64,000 bases of DNA, taken from NCBI RefSeq assembly GCF_040712315.1, contig NC_134013.1, forward strand, positions 83,272,001-83,336,000, in the 5' to 3' direction. Below are positions 47,440-58,900 of the stretch, one piece after another (position 1 is the first letter of the stretch; each line of letters opens with the position of its first letter). The notes beneath the pieces were generated by a model, which ran no database searches, was not told the origin of the DNA, and was given only the letters and a program-made list of their open reading frames with translations. The translations under genes were made by a program, and so were the position numbers. Source of the stretch: Castanea sativa. Lineage: Eukaryota > Streptophyta > Magnoliopsida > Fagales > Fagaceae.

Positions 47440-48218
47440 ACCTCCTTTTGGTTAATTCTTCTCTTCTGTTACTGTCATTGCTACCTCTTCTACAGGGTTA
47501 TAGACTTGTAGTATCTTCTAACATATTTAAGTGTTCAAATCTTGTAACTTTTTTACTTTTTTTTTTTTTCTTTTTTTTCTTTCTATTGTGTTTATTGTTT
47601 AATAAGTCAAAAACAAAAACGTGTAAATTCTGTTAGTGAAAGAGAGAGATTTGGGGAAGATTATGTGATCTTTGTAACAACATAGTCAAATTCCTAACCA
47701 ACTGCAGAGGAAAATAAAAATAAATAAAAAGAAGAAGAAAAATATGACCAGTCAAATTTTTTTGAGCCAAAATTCTTGTAACAATCAACGTTTGGTATTA
47801 TGTCCCTAAACTAACCATGGCAATGGGATAGAACAACTTATAAAATTTTGTTGATAGATATCAATAAGAAATTCAGATTTGAATATTGCATGATTCATTG
47901 AAACTAAACACATAGATTAATTGAATATAAAAAAGAAAGAAATAATAATGACCACTTTTGGTAAAATTTTTCTTTCATATATAAAATTATTTTAGCTAAT
48001 ATAAAAAAGAAACTAATCACTAAAAACTATTTATAAATCCTAAGAAATATAAAACTGATGGATTCTCAACAAACTATGATTATATTATATATAGAACAAT
48101 TTTAAAGTCTGGTTATATGCAAGATGAAAGATACTTGATTCATGATTGAAAATTCTTCACACAAATTTCAGCTCCTTGTTAAAAAAAAAAAACTTTGACT
48201 AATTAAAAAAAAAGTTCA
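47440..48218. other. Upstream region of the tetraspanin gene
   Basis: CT-rich leader-like DNA to about 47520, a T/C run at 47550-47590, then AT-rich DNA. No second gene seen. Confidence 0.45.
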
Positions 48219-48227
48219 TTAAGATTA

Positions 48228-48628
48228 GGACAAAATTTAGTTACAAAATTAGTTGTAACCTTAGATTACAAACTTACTCAATATCATTTTATTGGAGGTG
48301 AATTTTGACAAATCTACCATTGGATTACATTTTCTTCTTATATCTTTCATGCTTACAAAATTTCAAGAAAATTAAAGATCAATAGCTATGTCATCAATAA
48401 ATTTTTTAAATTGCAAGTTTTTGTAATTTAAAATTATGTACAAATATAAGTTTATAGATCATATAGTGATTGATATTCGATTGACACAAAATTTAATATG
48501 TGTATTAAGGGCGTAAAGAACATGCAATTCAACGCGCGGTTAGATTTTCAAAATATGCTGTAATATTTATTTTATTGAGTGAGTTTGTAACCTTAAGCTA
48601 AAACCAATTTTGTAGCTAAAATTTGTCC
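48228..48628. mobile_element. Mutator-like MITE, 9-bp target duplication with one mismatch
   Basis: 401 bp. Left TIR GGACAAAATTTAGTTACAAA; right TIR on the minus strand GGACAAATTTTAGCTACAAA. Flanks are TTAAGATTA (48219-48227) and TCAAGATTA (48629-48637). Confidence 0.8.
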
Positions 48629-48647
48629 TCAAGATTATTAAATAAAA

Positions 48648-48994
48648 GGAAAAGTTTGGCTACAACTCCACTAAAAAAATTTACATGCTTACATATTTTG
48701 ATAATTTAATCGTTGGATTCTATGTTCTTTATGGTTTTAACATGTTAGTCAAATTTCGTGATAATTAGATGTGATTTACTATTCGATCAATAAATTTTTT
48801 TATGCATAATTTTAGATAATAAAAACTTAAAATTTAAATATTCGATTGGTAACATAACTATTGATCTTTAATCTTCTGAAAATTTTGTAAACATGGAGAA
48901 TATAAAAAGAAAATATAATCCAATGATGAATATATTTGTTAAAATTTGAGTGCTATTAATTATCTACACCTAAGATCATAACCAAACTTTATCC
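48648..48994. mobile_element. Mutator-like MITE, 9-bp target duplication with one mismatch
   Basis: 347 bp. Left end GGAAAAGTTTGGCTACAAC; right end on the minus strand GGATAAAGTTTGGTTATGA. Flanks are TAAATAAAA (48639-48647) and TAAACAAAA (48995-49003). It lies only 20 bases from the preceding copy. A small tandem repeat (CCTAAACAAAATCTGT) extends to its right. Confidence 0.75.
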
Positions 48995-49498
48995 TAAACA
49001 AAATCTGTCCTAAACGAAATCTGTCATGAACTTACAAGTTAAACCATAGACTAGTTTGGTGACTCTCTCCAAATTATCTCACCTATGGCTATGCAGGTCT
49101 ACACAATTTAACCGTATAGGTTAAAGATTTCCTTTTTAGTAAAATGAAGATTACAATATAATCCCAAATTATGGTCCCCATATGCATCCTCGTACATTAT
49201 CCATGTGTCATTGAATAACTATTGCTTTTGTTACTCGGATCATGATCTCTACAATTTTTAGGAGAATTCTTTCGTAAAATTTTTATAATTCTAATCATTA
49301 ATTAAAAAAAATAAATGGTTTAAATTTTTTGTGTGGATAATAATGATTCCTAATTGACTTAATTAATAAAATAATTTGTAATTGAATAAAAGGTCTGAGT
49401 TCAAATCCCACTTATACTTAAAATTGGTATTGCTTGGTAGTAAACAATAATCATTTTAGAGCAGACAAACAATAGTATCATATTTATTTTAAAAAAAT

Positions 49499-49867
49499 AA
49501 CAAAATCTAGTTACAAAATTGGTTGTTGCTTATGGCTACAATCTTAATATCATTAATATTATTGCATATTTCGAAAATCTAATAGTTGAATTATATATTC
49601 TTTATGCTCTAGATACACATGTCAAATTTTGTGCTAATCAGATATTATTCACCATTTATAAGATTATATTTTATGCATAATTTTAAACTACAAAAACTTG
49701 CAATGTAAACAATTTATTAATGATATAACTATTGATTTTTAATTTTCTAGAAATTTTACAAGCATGGAAGATATCATAAGAAAATGTAATTCAATGGTAG
49801 ATTTGTCAAAATTCACCTTCAATAAAAAAGATATTGAGTACAATTAATTTTGTAGCTAAAATTTGTC
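49499..49867. mobile_element. Mutator-like MITE, fourth clustered copy
   Basis: Left end ACAAAATCTAGTTACAAAAT; right end on the minus strand GACAAATTTTAGCTACAAAA. Flanking TTTTAAAAAA-type sequence on both sides may be the target duplication, but the A/T runs make the limits uncertain by a few bases. Confidence 0.65.
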
Positions 49868-49977
49868 TTTTAAAAAATTCATTATATTAATAATAATTTA
49901 AATATAAAAAAAAATAATATTAATAAATATTTATTTAAATGCTAACAAGAAAACAAAAAAGACAAAGTCTACACCAG

Positions 49978-50437
49978 ATACTATAGCTTTCAAAACAAAT
50001 TTTGATGGAGTAATTTTTGAAGATTTTGATGAGGCTGATGGTTTGAAATTCTCAAGGTGAAGTGATGGCCTCTGTTTTAGAAAAAATTTCAAAACCATTT
50101 TCTGTGGTTATTATCTCAGAACTTTTAGCAGCTAGACATGCTGCTCAGTTTATTCAAGAGATTGGTATTTGCTAGTCTATCTTTGAAGGAGATTCTGAAA
50201 TAACTATAAATTTCCTCAACTGTGGTCATAATCTATGATCTGCCCATGGTCACTTAGATCAAAGATGTTCTCTCTTATGTAAACTCTCTAGAGTTTTTTC
50301 TCTCTCTCTCTCAAGTTTACTGGCAAGATAATGCAGCAGTGCATGCCTTAGTTAGGAGAGCAAAACTTTCTTCACCTTTGTTAGTTTGGAAGGAAATCGT
50401 TCCTTCAAACCTGTTTTCTCTTGTTATGGCTGATTGA
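49978..50437 (+). pseudogene. LINE RNase H domain remnant (RVT_3 type)
   Basis: Read with frameshifts, it gives FKTNFDGVIF, then EVMASVLEKISKPFSVVIIS, ELLAARHAAQFIQEIGI, SIFEGDSEITINFLN, and near the end QDNAAVHALVRRA and VWKEIVPSNLFSLVMAD. The order NFDG, E-x-LAA-xx-AA, EGDS, N-xx-AH-x-LVRRA is that of the RNase H-like domain at the end of plant LINE ORF2. Several in-frame stops and at least one frameshift make it dead. Its 3' end is followed within 15 bases by the nested MITE. Confidence 0.7.
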
Positions 50438-50496
50438 ATAATAAAAGAATAAAGTTTGACTATAAACTTGGTTGCAACCTAAGTTTATAACTTCTA

Positions 50497-51195
50497 TGGG
50501 TATCTGAGGACTGAGGACGAAGTTGAAGAGTTTCAATACTGGAGAGGGGATATCATGGGCCCGAGAAGGAAATTCGCCCGAGGAGAGAAAGGGATGAGAC
50601 GAAGGACTCTGAGACATTCTAGGTGGAAGAAGGGTTTGATGAGAGAAAATTAGTGATAGTAGGGGAAGTTTCCAGTTTGGAGTAGCCTGTTGCCTCCGCA
50701 TTAAATGGTGGGCAATAGTTTTATTAGCTGCATTGATGAGGAAGTGACCTAAATAGTGTAAGTCACAGCTAAACAAACAACTTCTACCACCTTCTTCAGA
50801 TAAAGAAGGGATAAGTGTCATGAGGAGAGGTTTGTTAGGTAAAGATGAGAGATCAGGATGTAAAGAGGGGAGGAGTATATAAGAAAGAGGAGGGTTTTCT
50901 GAGAGGAGACACAAGTACGAAGATATAGAGAAGAAATAAGAAGAACACTGAGAAAAAAGGAGTGAATAGTAACATTTTTAATGTAAATGTGGTCTTCTTG
51001 GGCAAGCTTGTATTGAAAAAGTGGTTCATCCCATTAATAAAATCGGCATTTTCTTACTTATTTTCCTCTTAGGGCGAAGCCCCCATTTTTTTGTTTGTTT
51101 CATTCTCTTATAAATTTATTGTTTTGGGCCACTTTTAGACTGATCCAGAGATTATTCTAAGTGGGCCTAGGCGGTTAGTTTTTTAGGTCCCTACA
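50497..51195 (+). mobile_element. Solo LTR inside the MITE
   Basis: 699 bp from TGGGTATCTGAGG to AGGTCCCTACA. The same seven bases, ACTTCTA, lie directly on both sides (50490-50496 and 51196-51202); the true duplication is probably five bases plus chance matches. A TATA box (50876-50882) and AATAAA (51036-51041) in the plus direction fix the orientation. The minus-strand open frame of 169 codons within it is not a gene. Confidence 0.75.
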
Positions 51196-51258
51196 ACTTC
51201 TATTGAAAAAATTAATATGATTATATATTTTTTAAATCTAAATTGTTGAATTACAAGT

Positions 51259-51425
51259 ACAAGTAGGGAGGGTTAAAGGAGGACCATGGCCCTCCTAGTT
51301 TTTTTTTTTTTTTAATTTTAAAAAAACCCCTCCTTCTCCCTGCAATTTCTATGAAAGAAAAAAAATTTTATATATTACTTTTTACTCATTGGCCTCTAAG
51401 AAAAAAGTCTATTTTTCCCACTAAT
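51259..51425. mobile_element. Short insert with 8-bp duplication
   Basis: 167 bp between two copies of TTACAAGT (51251-51258 and 51426-51433), interrupting the MITE. It contains GGAGGACCATGGCCCTCCT, a small palindrome, and a poly-T run. No terminal inverted repeats found, so its class is unknown. Confidence 0.5.
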
Positions 51426-51556
51426 TTACAAGTTCTTTATATTCTTAACATACATGTCATATTTCACGTTAATTAGATGTAATTTACTATTCAATTTATA
51501 AACTTATTTTTTCATGCATAATTTTAAACTATAAAAACTTGAAATTTAAACATTTG

Positions 51557-52520
51557 GTGTACCTTTAGGATGAGCTGAATATTTCAGCTTATCTCCCATT
51601 TCAACTAATTTTTACTACTATTCATGAGTTTTACTGCACTTTTTGGTATTATTCATAAATCTTACTACATTATTCAGCTAAGTTTTACCTTTATCTATAA
51701 TACTTGTGTAAGTGCACAATTGCGCCTGGACCCCAAAAAGACACGTGGGCTCCGGCCCAATTAGCCTTAAACAATGAAATTTGTAGAGCGTGGGTTCGCA
51801 ATCTAGTTTAATGATATTCGAAACTTGGTGAACAGGCTGAACTATTACAGTGTTTGCAAATAAAAGACAAACGGGAAAAAGTAAACCTCCTCGGACATGA
51901 GCCGATGATAAATTATATAATATTTGTCTTTTTCTTTTCTCAAAGGCCACAGTTCTTAATATTTCTCTCTCCCTTCTTTCTTTGCCTTCTTTCCTCCTTA
52001 AATACTTCTTCTTCTTCCCTCTTTGTCCACGTGTCACACAAATCACTCTATTAGCCACCTGTCCCCTCCACCACCCTCTGGAAGTCTTTAAATTATAGCA
52101 AGAAGACTGACTTCTACTACTCAGGGGTCACTCCCCCATTAATGCGGCCAGGGTGGTAGGTGCAGGGTCTTTAATGTGGAGGTAGCAGTCTTTCTATAAG
52201 ATATTTTCCTCACACCGTTGCGTCTGGAGGGTGCTTAAATCCCCCTTTTAACCAACGGTTTTTTCGTAACTCTGCCTTGATCTTTTTGGCGAATCCCAGG
52301 GTCATCGTGGGTCTGTCCGAGGAGATATTCGACTTCGGATGAATCCTCGGACTCTCGTCTCATGGGCCGAGTTACAGTTCTAAGAGGCTTTTAGTCTAAA
52401 ACAAACTAGCGCCCATCAACAAAGCCCGAGGCCCAAATACTTACTTAGGTCCTTTTAGCCCCCCACAACTTGCATCATAAAATTTTCAATTTCAGCTAAA
52501 TAAGTTATTCCTAAACGGAT
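51557..52520. mobile_element. hAT-like MITE, split by a solo LTR
   Basis: The left part contains TGAGCTGAATATTTCAGC and GTTTTACTGCACTTTTTGG; the right part ends AGCTAAATAAGTTATTCCTA. The phrases TTCAGCTAAGTTTTACC and ACTATTCATGAGTTTTAC are those of a MITE family I know as common in woody eudicots. TTTAGGA is shared by both ends in inverted orientation. ATTTG flanks both sides. Exact limits uncertain. Confidence 0.5.
51707..52467 (+). mobile_element. Solo LTR, same family as the 60.3-kb retroelement
   Basis: 761 bp from TGTAAGTGCACAATTGC to AGCCCCCCACA, flanked by ACTTG at 51702-51706 and 52468-52472. It aligns along its length with the LTR at 60335-61089; shared blocks include ATGCGGCCAGGGTGGTAGGT and TCTTTAATGTGGAGGTAGCA. 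TATA box TATATAA at 51914-51920. Confidence 0.88.
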
Positions 52521-52590
52521 ATTTGATTAATGACATAACTAATGATCTTTTTTATTTTCTTGAAATTTTGTTAGCATGAAAGATATAAAA

Positions 52591-52787
52591 TATCATGCTT
52601 TCCATTAAAAAAAAAAAATCATGCTAACCTTTTTCATTAAAAAAAAAACACAAAAAATAAATTTGACAAATGCTAATGTGGCCTATTATAAGCCGTCGGT
52701 AAAAAAGTAATGTTAGTAGTGAATTTAAATGTGAACTAGTAAAACTTGCCATGTAAAAAATGTTATCAAATTTTTTGTGCATGTATT

Positions 52788-52839
<52 letters not shown>

Positions 52840-53290
52840 CAAACTATTTTACAATATTTTTCACTTGTCAATTATAATATTACAGTCAAAAAATAATTTT
52901 ACAACATGTTAAATTCTTATTGATTCTCATCATTTAGGCCTACCAGACTACCGTTAATATCACTTTTTTACTTACCAATAATAAACAACATTTTAACAAA
53001 TTTTTTAGTAGGTTTTTTTTTTAGAACAAAATTTTTATTAGTTTTTAATCCACCACTAACCCCATTTTTCACTTTCCAATAATAAATCACGATTTGTAAA
53101 AAGTTGGTGCGAAATCATTTGTATTTTTAGCATTTAAAAAAAAAAAAAAAAAAATCTTGGTGGGCCCTTCATTTTCTCAGTGGCATGGTATGACAGTATC
53201 ATTAGTCACCGTACGAACCGTAGTGAAAGCCCGAGCCTTTCCTTATTTATTATTATTATTTCTTTGTTTGAGAATGAACCTTTTCCTTAT
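52591..53290. other. Intergenic, upstream of COX6B
   Basis: AT-rich with an (AT)n tract at 52791-52835 and a poly-A run near 53136-53153. The promoter of COX6B should lie in the last 200-300 bases; I could not pick a TATA box with confidence. Confidence 0.4.
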
Positions 53291-53361
53291 ATTCCAAAAA
53301 ATTTTCAATCAGAGCCCACTATCATTTCTCGCTCAATTCCTCTCCTTTGATCGGACCACTC

Positions 53362-55989
53362 ATGGCAGAGGTACTCTCTCTCTCTCTCTCTGTTCTGTTT
53401 GGTTGCCGAGAAACCTCAAGAAAATAGCTTAAAGTTATTTGTTTTGTTTTGTTTTTTTTTTTTGGGTCATTTCAAAGTCTGAAACTTTGTTGGTTCATAG
53501 TGATTGCTGATTGGAACTTTCATTTCACTTCCATAATTTTATGAATCTACGCTTGTTTGGTTGTTCTTTTCTTTTAATTTTTTTTCTGGGTATTATTTAA
53601 TACTTTCTAGTGTTTGTTAAAAAAAATAATAATAATATTGAATCATTGGATGCGTGAGTTTTTTTTTTTTCCTTTTAGAAGTTTAAGGTTTCTGAGATTA
53701 TTGATTCAAAAAACAAAGGAATAGAATTCTGAGATTAGAGTGAATTTGGTTGGAACTGTAGTAATATGGGTTTGATTTGATTTAAGTTGTTGGGGCTTGT
53801 AGTGGTTGTTTATTGACATAGATTTCATAGAAAAGAAATAAGATTGAAATGCACAACATGGTCTTACTATTGTTTATGGTCATAGATTCTAGGATTCAAC
53901 CAATTTTCTTAAAATTGTCAAACTGGAATTGTAGATGAATTGCAATTAAGAAATGTGTGTGCTTTTCAATCTGCTAGAGTTTGTATGTCCAATTGCAAGG
54001 TGGTCTGTTAATGATTTACCAACTTTTTCTGAATGCTGTGAAGTCAAGATTTCTGTGAATTGACTCTAACAACTGTATGCATCTCCATGGCCTTTTAGAG
54101 ATGTTACAATTGTTTTTGAAATATATAATGCTGGGTTAGCAATTAAAAGTATTGTTATATGGTGCTGGTGCATTTATTCATGTTTCTCAAAATGCATATC
54201 TAAATAGAAGACAAAGTGATACCCACTAGAATGTCATATGGATCAGAAGTGCTTAAGTTTAGATATGTTTTCAATACTCATGTATTGGTCTAAATACTGA
54301 GTTTTATCAAATTTTTGTGTCTATAGTTAGCTTGTGATAAGTTAATCAATTATTTTTTTGTTCTCAATTGTTTCATATTTTTTACTTATTCAATGTTTCT
54401 GCTATTTACTCTCAGATTGAAGTTGAACTGAAAACAGCCCCTGCTGATTTTCGATTCCCTACAACAAATCAAACCAGACATTGTTTCACACGCTACATTG
54501 AGTTTCACAGGTACATTTTACTAACTTTCAATTGGGTTCAACGAAACACTTACTAGCAGAGTTCTTTTTATTTATGAAAAACCAATTTCAACTGCAGGTG
54601 CTTGGCAGCAAAAGGTGAAGAGTCTGGTGCATGTGCTAAATTTGCCAAGTATTATCGTTCCATTTGCCCTGGTGACTGGGTAAGTAGTCTAGCTTTGCAA
54701 CTGGCAAAAGCATTTCTTAATTGTGCACTTATTAAATACCAGAATTTATGGTAACATTTTTAATAAAGAGATGAGATTTTATAAAGTCATGATGCGTGTT
54801 ATAAAGCATAAATTACATAATCACACTCTTTTTGAACTTTTCTGCTCTGGTTCATCTTAGATTGTCCAATAAGGAGCCCATATTCAGTTAGCAGTTGGTG
54901 TTACATTTAACTTATTGAATTGTAAGAATCTGGGATGTTTGAATAGCATGATGAAACAAAGTTAAACTATTGCTAGTCTGTACTTTACACCCCCTTCCAA
55001 TCGACAATCCAAAACCTCTTTTCCATGTCAACTGTCAGGTTACTTTTATGCCTTCTGTGCCTCGCCTTTCTTCCTTTAATAAGTTTACAGACACACAAAT
55101 GCACAACCTTTTTCACAATCTTCTGAGGTGTCTGGCCACTATAGGCCCGTGTGAAAGTGGCAAGGCATCTAAGCAAGTTGTGAATTTGTGTGTTTGTAGA
55201 AGAACCAGTCTTCCTTAGGTATAATAAAATATTTTCTTTTGATCTGTATAGATCAAGTCAGTCAACCTTTTCTAGTATTATAGTCCATCTAAGTTGCTTA
55301 TAGTCCTCTATTTGCTCTTTTTTCAGTACTTATGTACTCAATGTCCATGCATCCTGACATTTGCACTTTGCACAAATTTATAATGCACTGCAAGGGGTTT
55401 TTCTTTGAAACAATGATGGTGAAGATTGCTTATAACTTCATGCCTTTTAGGACATACTGGTCAATTGTTCAAGAGCAATGTAAATTTGAAATTGTTGAGA
55501 TATTACACGGGTGACAAGTCATTGGCATATGTGATCAAACATCATGCCCTTGAAGTTGAAAATTTTTGTACTCAATAATTTAGTGGGACAGAGTTGTGAG
55601 GATTATGGAAGGATGTAGAAAATGGTGGGAAGTTTGGATCCAGTTAAGTTTTATTTTAGGTCTAAGAATCATTCATAGTCTTTTGTTCCCTAGATCCTCA
55701 GTATTGTGTTCTACACCAAAATTACCATTGAAAGCTTTTTATAATTTAAAATTCAGTAGCTTGGACAAAAGTTGTCTATCTTTAAAGAGCCATAATGTCC
55801 TTTGGTTGGTCTTTTCTATTCTATCATCTTTTATACCATAATATCTCTTACCCTGTATATTTTCTGCAATCCTTGAATTGGTAATCGGTTACATATGGAA
55901 TGGAAATCTAAACCATTTTACCGAAATTGCTGCAGGTTGAGAGGTGGAATGAACAGAGGGCGACTGGGACTTTCCCTGGGCCTCTTTGA
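53362..55989 (+). CDS. COX6B: Cytochrome c oxidase subunit 6b (COX6B), short isoform
   Basis: A nuclear-encoded subunit of respiratory complex IV, on the intermembrane-space side, where it helps hold the dimer together. Four coding exons: 53362-53370 (only MAE), 54416-54510, 54598-54679 and 55936-55989, all with GT-AG introns of 1045, 87 and 1256 bp. The joined protein has 79 residues: IEVELKTAPADFRFPTTNQT, then RHCFTRYIEFHRC (a CX9C pair) and CAKFAKYYRSIC (a CX10C pair), the twin-cysteine fold imported by the Mia40 route, ending GTFPGPL. Length matches the short plant COX6b-2/-3 type; the longer COX6b-1 has an acidic N-terminal extension that is absent here. The nine-base first coding exon is easy for gene finders to miss. 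Reading frame and splice phases agree throughout. Confidence 0.93.
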
Positions 55990-58900
55990 TGTCACAACAG
56001 TGCCTTGGACGGTCCTTCTGTAACTTGATTGCTCATTTCATTTCCTTCAAGTTATTTACAATGTCTTTCATCTGATCCTAGTGGAAGAATAAGGCACCAA
56101 TTGAATTTCCTTCTAGTTTGTTGAACATTAATCTTTTATTATTACTTGGATTATTTTGCTCCAGAACTTGAAATGACTGGCGCCATTTAGTAATGTCTGA
56201 ATTTGGCTTGAGCGGATACTGTTCTGTTTTCACATATTAAAAACATAACCCTAATTGGGTTAATTTGTTTTTCTTTAACCTAGAATTGAGCCAAGCTGGT
56301 TGGTTATTAAACATGCATATCTAATTAATGTAATGGCCCTATTTTATTCGATGATAGTTCGAAACCAGACAGAATTAAACTAGGATGAGAATCCTTGTCC
56401 TTTGAAGTTGAACCCTGCATTTGCAAGATGACTAATTGTTCAACAAAGGAATAGGCCAGAATCTGTGTGGGCCTAACCATGCCAAAGCAAAGCCATTGAG
56501 ATCAGGTTAGATTGATTTGTGAACTCTTAAAGGGAAGGCGTATGTATAAATAAAGACCAAGTAAAACAACCTGAGATGCATGGAGTTAACTGGCACCAAG
56601 CTGTGAAAAGAGAGAACATAGGCATATATCAAATTGTGGGGAAAAAAGAAAGAAAAAAAAAAAAAACCCTCATAATGAAATTACATGCTTGTTTGTCATC
56701 TCTGTAAAAAAAAAAACAGAGTCTTAGCTGATTTAGTTATATAAGACTTGTCTAGATTTTACATGAGAGAGTGCCAAACTAAAGGGCGTACCCATACAGT
56801 TCTCCTTTTGAGGAAATAAAGAGAGCATATTATTTTCTGGCTATTCAAATGTGTCTACATGTGTTTTTTTCTCCATATCTATGGCTCTATCTATAAATGA
56901 TCATCATGACTTGTTATGGAAGACCATTTTCGAAGATCCTTGTTGTCATGATTGATGAGGAATAATGGTTGCAACTATTGACACGATTCTAAGAACTTTG
57001 ACTAATTCATAGGTTGCTTGACCCAGATCCTATGAATTCTCTGTAATAGTATATATAATTAATTATTTTATAATATACAAACTAAAAATTTAAAGTTACT
57101 TTTTAGATATTACATTTAATTCTCCCTAATAAATTATAGGAAAAATGCTAAGGACACTAAAAATTTTACGGATTTGGTCTACTTCTAATACTTTTTTAAC
57201 TAGAGATCTCATTTTATTTTAAATATATAATATCAAGTGATAGTGAGTTTTAATCTTTACTTTTTTATTTAGTTAGTGGATAATGTAACATTTTTTTATT
57301 AAAACAAAAGGAAAGTCCAGTTAAAAAAGTGCTGGATGCAAGCCAAACTCAAATTTTACTTCATAACTTATAACCTGATGTGGTGATGAATAGATTTGGT
57401 GGATTTCAAAACATAATAAATGAATATCATAACTAATTTTTGTAATTGGTGATGCACTAATTTGTAAATATTATGTGGCAAATTTTGTTGTATACATAGC
57501 ATCATTCAAAATTAAATGAGTCCAAAAAAACCATAAAATAGAAATAATCAATTGACTTACACTTATACCCTCTTCTAAAACAAAAATAAAATAAAAATAG
57601 AAAGACTTTTGTAGTTTATAAATACCCAACATCAAGTGGTGCTACCATATTAAAGGTGTTTAAGTGTTAACTACTTGAAGACATGGCAACCAACTTGTTC
57701 AGAAACTACCAATACCTCAATGTTTTTGTTTTCTTGACTACAAAATGCTTAAACTTTAGAATTGAAAAATATAATATTTTTTAATTATTTTTATTTAATT
57801 TAATAAATTCATATTTAAGAAAGAAAATATGGGTTAATTATATTTGTATGTCTTGGTGTTGAAATAACAAAGAGAATGGAGAACGTTTTAAGTTTTGAAA
57901 ATTTTTTTTTTCTTTCTTCTTTGTCTTTTTGTATGTATTTTTTTGGGTGATTATAACGTAATATTAAGTATTTATTGTAGTGCAGATATGTCATCCCACA
58001 ACAAGTTAACCATTTTAGGCCTTTGGGGTGAATGAACTAGGAAGGATTAGTAGCCAATCCTCCATTGCAAGGACCAAGAGTTGTCCTTAGAGCTCGGGGT
58101 TGACAGTCACTTCAAGTTAGGATGCCTCACCAGGCACCAATCCGATCTTGGTGTGCCAAAAAAGATGGGCCTTTCATAGGCTCAAAGACTCCTTGGGTGG
58201 GCAAATGTCCTAATCTAGGTTTGTTAGACCTATTCCCTTCCAATGTGAATACAAAAGGTTAAGACAACAAATTCATATATATATAATAAGATTCCAAAAT
58301 AGATGTTTCCATATACTTGTTTTTGTTTTTTTGCTAAACCCATATACTTGTTATTTTGTCAGTACGTTAACTTCTCTATTTACATGACATTTTAATACTT
58401 ACCAATCTTCTATTTAAGAGTGCTTTAAAATAAAAAATTAGTACAGAATACGAAGGGGGAACTATTACATTACACAAAATATTACTAATCTAAAATCATA
58501 TGACATTGTTTTCACCCTTGAAAAAAATAAAACAATTATCATTTTACAATTTTGGGAGCCTTTTGCTTATACAATTGGGGAACTTATGGCCCTTCATAAT
58601 TTTTTGAAACATGTGGGGCCTTAGGCCTAGGCCTTGAGTTGGCCCTGATCTTTGTTAATTCTCATTATTATACAATGATTTTTTTGTTCATACTTTGATC
58701 ATCCTTAAGAGAAATCTCAGCTCCGTCTTTGTTGCCTGGTCTTTGAGCATGATGTACTGGGTTTTATCCTTCTACGTTCAAACTGCGTTGTTCCAGGTAG
58801 GCTAGTTGCAAGTTATTCAAAGTTACGGGATTATGGTTTGATTGGTTTAAATAAGTGATGTGGATTAGGTGCTAGCTGTGTCCATTTCAAGGTTTAAGAG

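Larger units (their letters stand above)
50448..52590. mobile_element. MITE copy broken by nested insertions
   Basis: Family phrases continue in pieces. The left end GAATAAAGTTTGACTATAAA is at 50448-50496; AATATGATTATATATTTTTT is at 51203-51258; TTCTTTATATTCTTAACATA and AAACTTGAAATTTAAACATT are at 51434-51556; TTTGATTAATGACATAACTA onward is at 52521-52590. The gaps are a solo LTR, a 167-bp insert, and a hAT-like MITE that itself holds a second solo LTR. The right TIR is missing or decayed. Confidence 0.7.

Noticed and set aside
50405..50914. Minus-strand open frame of 169 codons
   Set aside because: Lies almost wholly in the solo LTR at 50497-51195 and has no recognisable domain.
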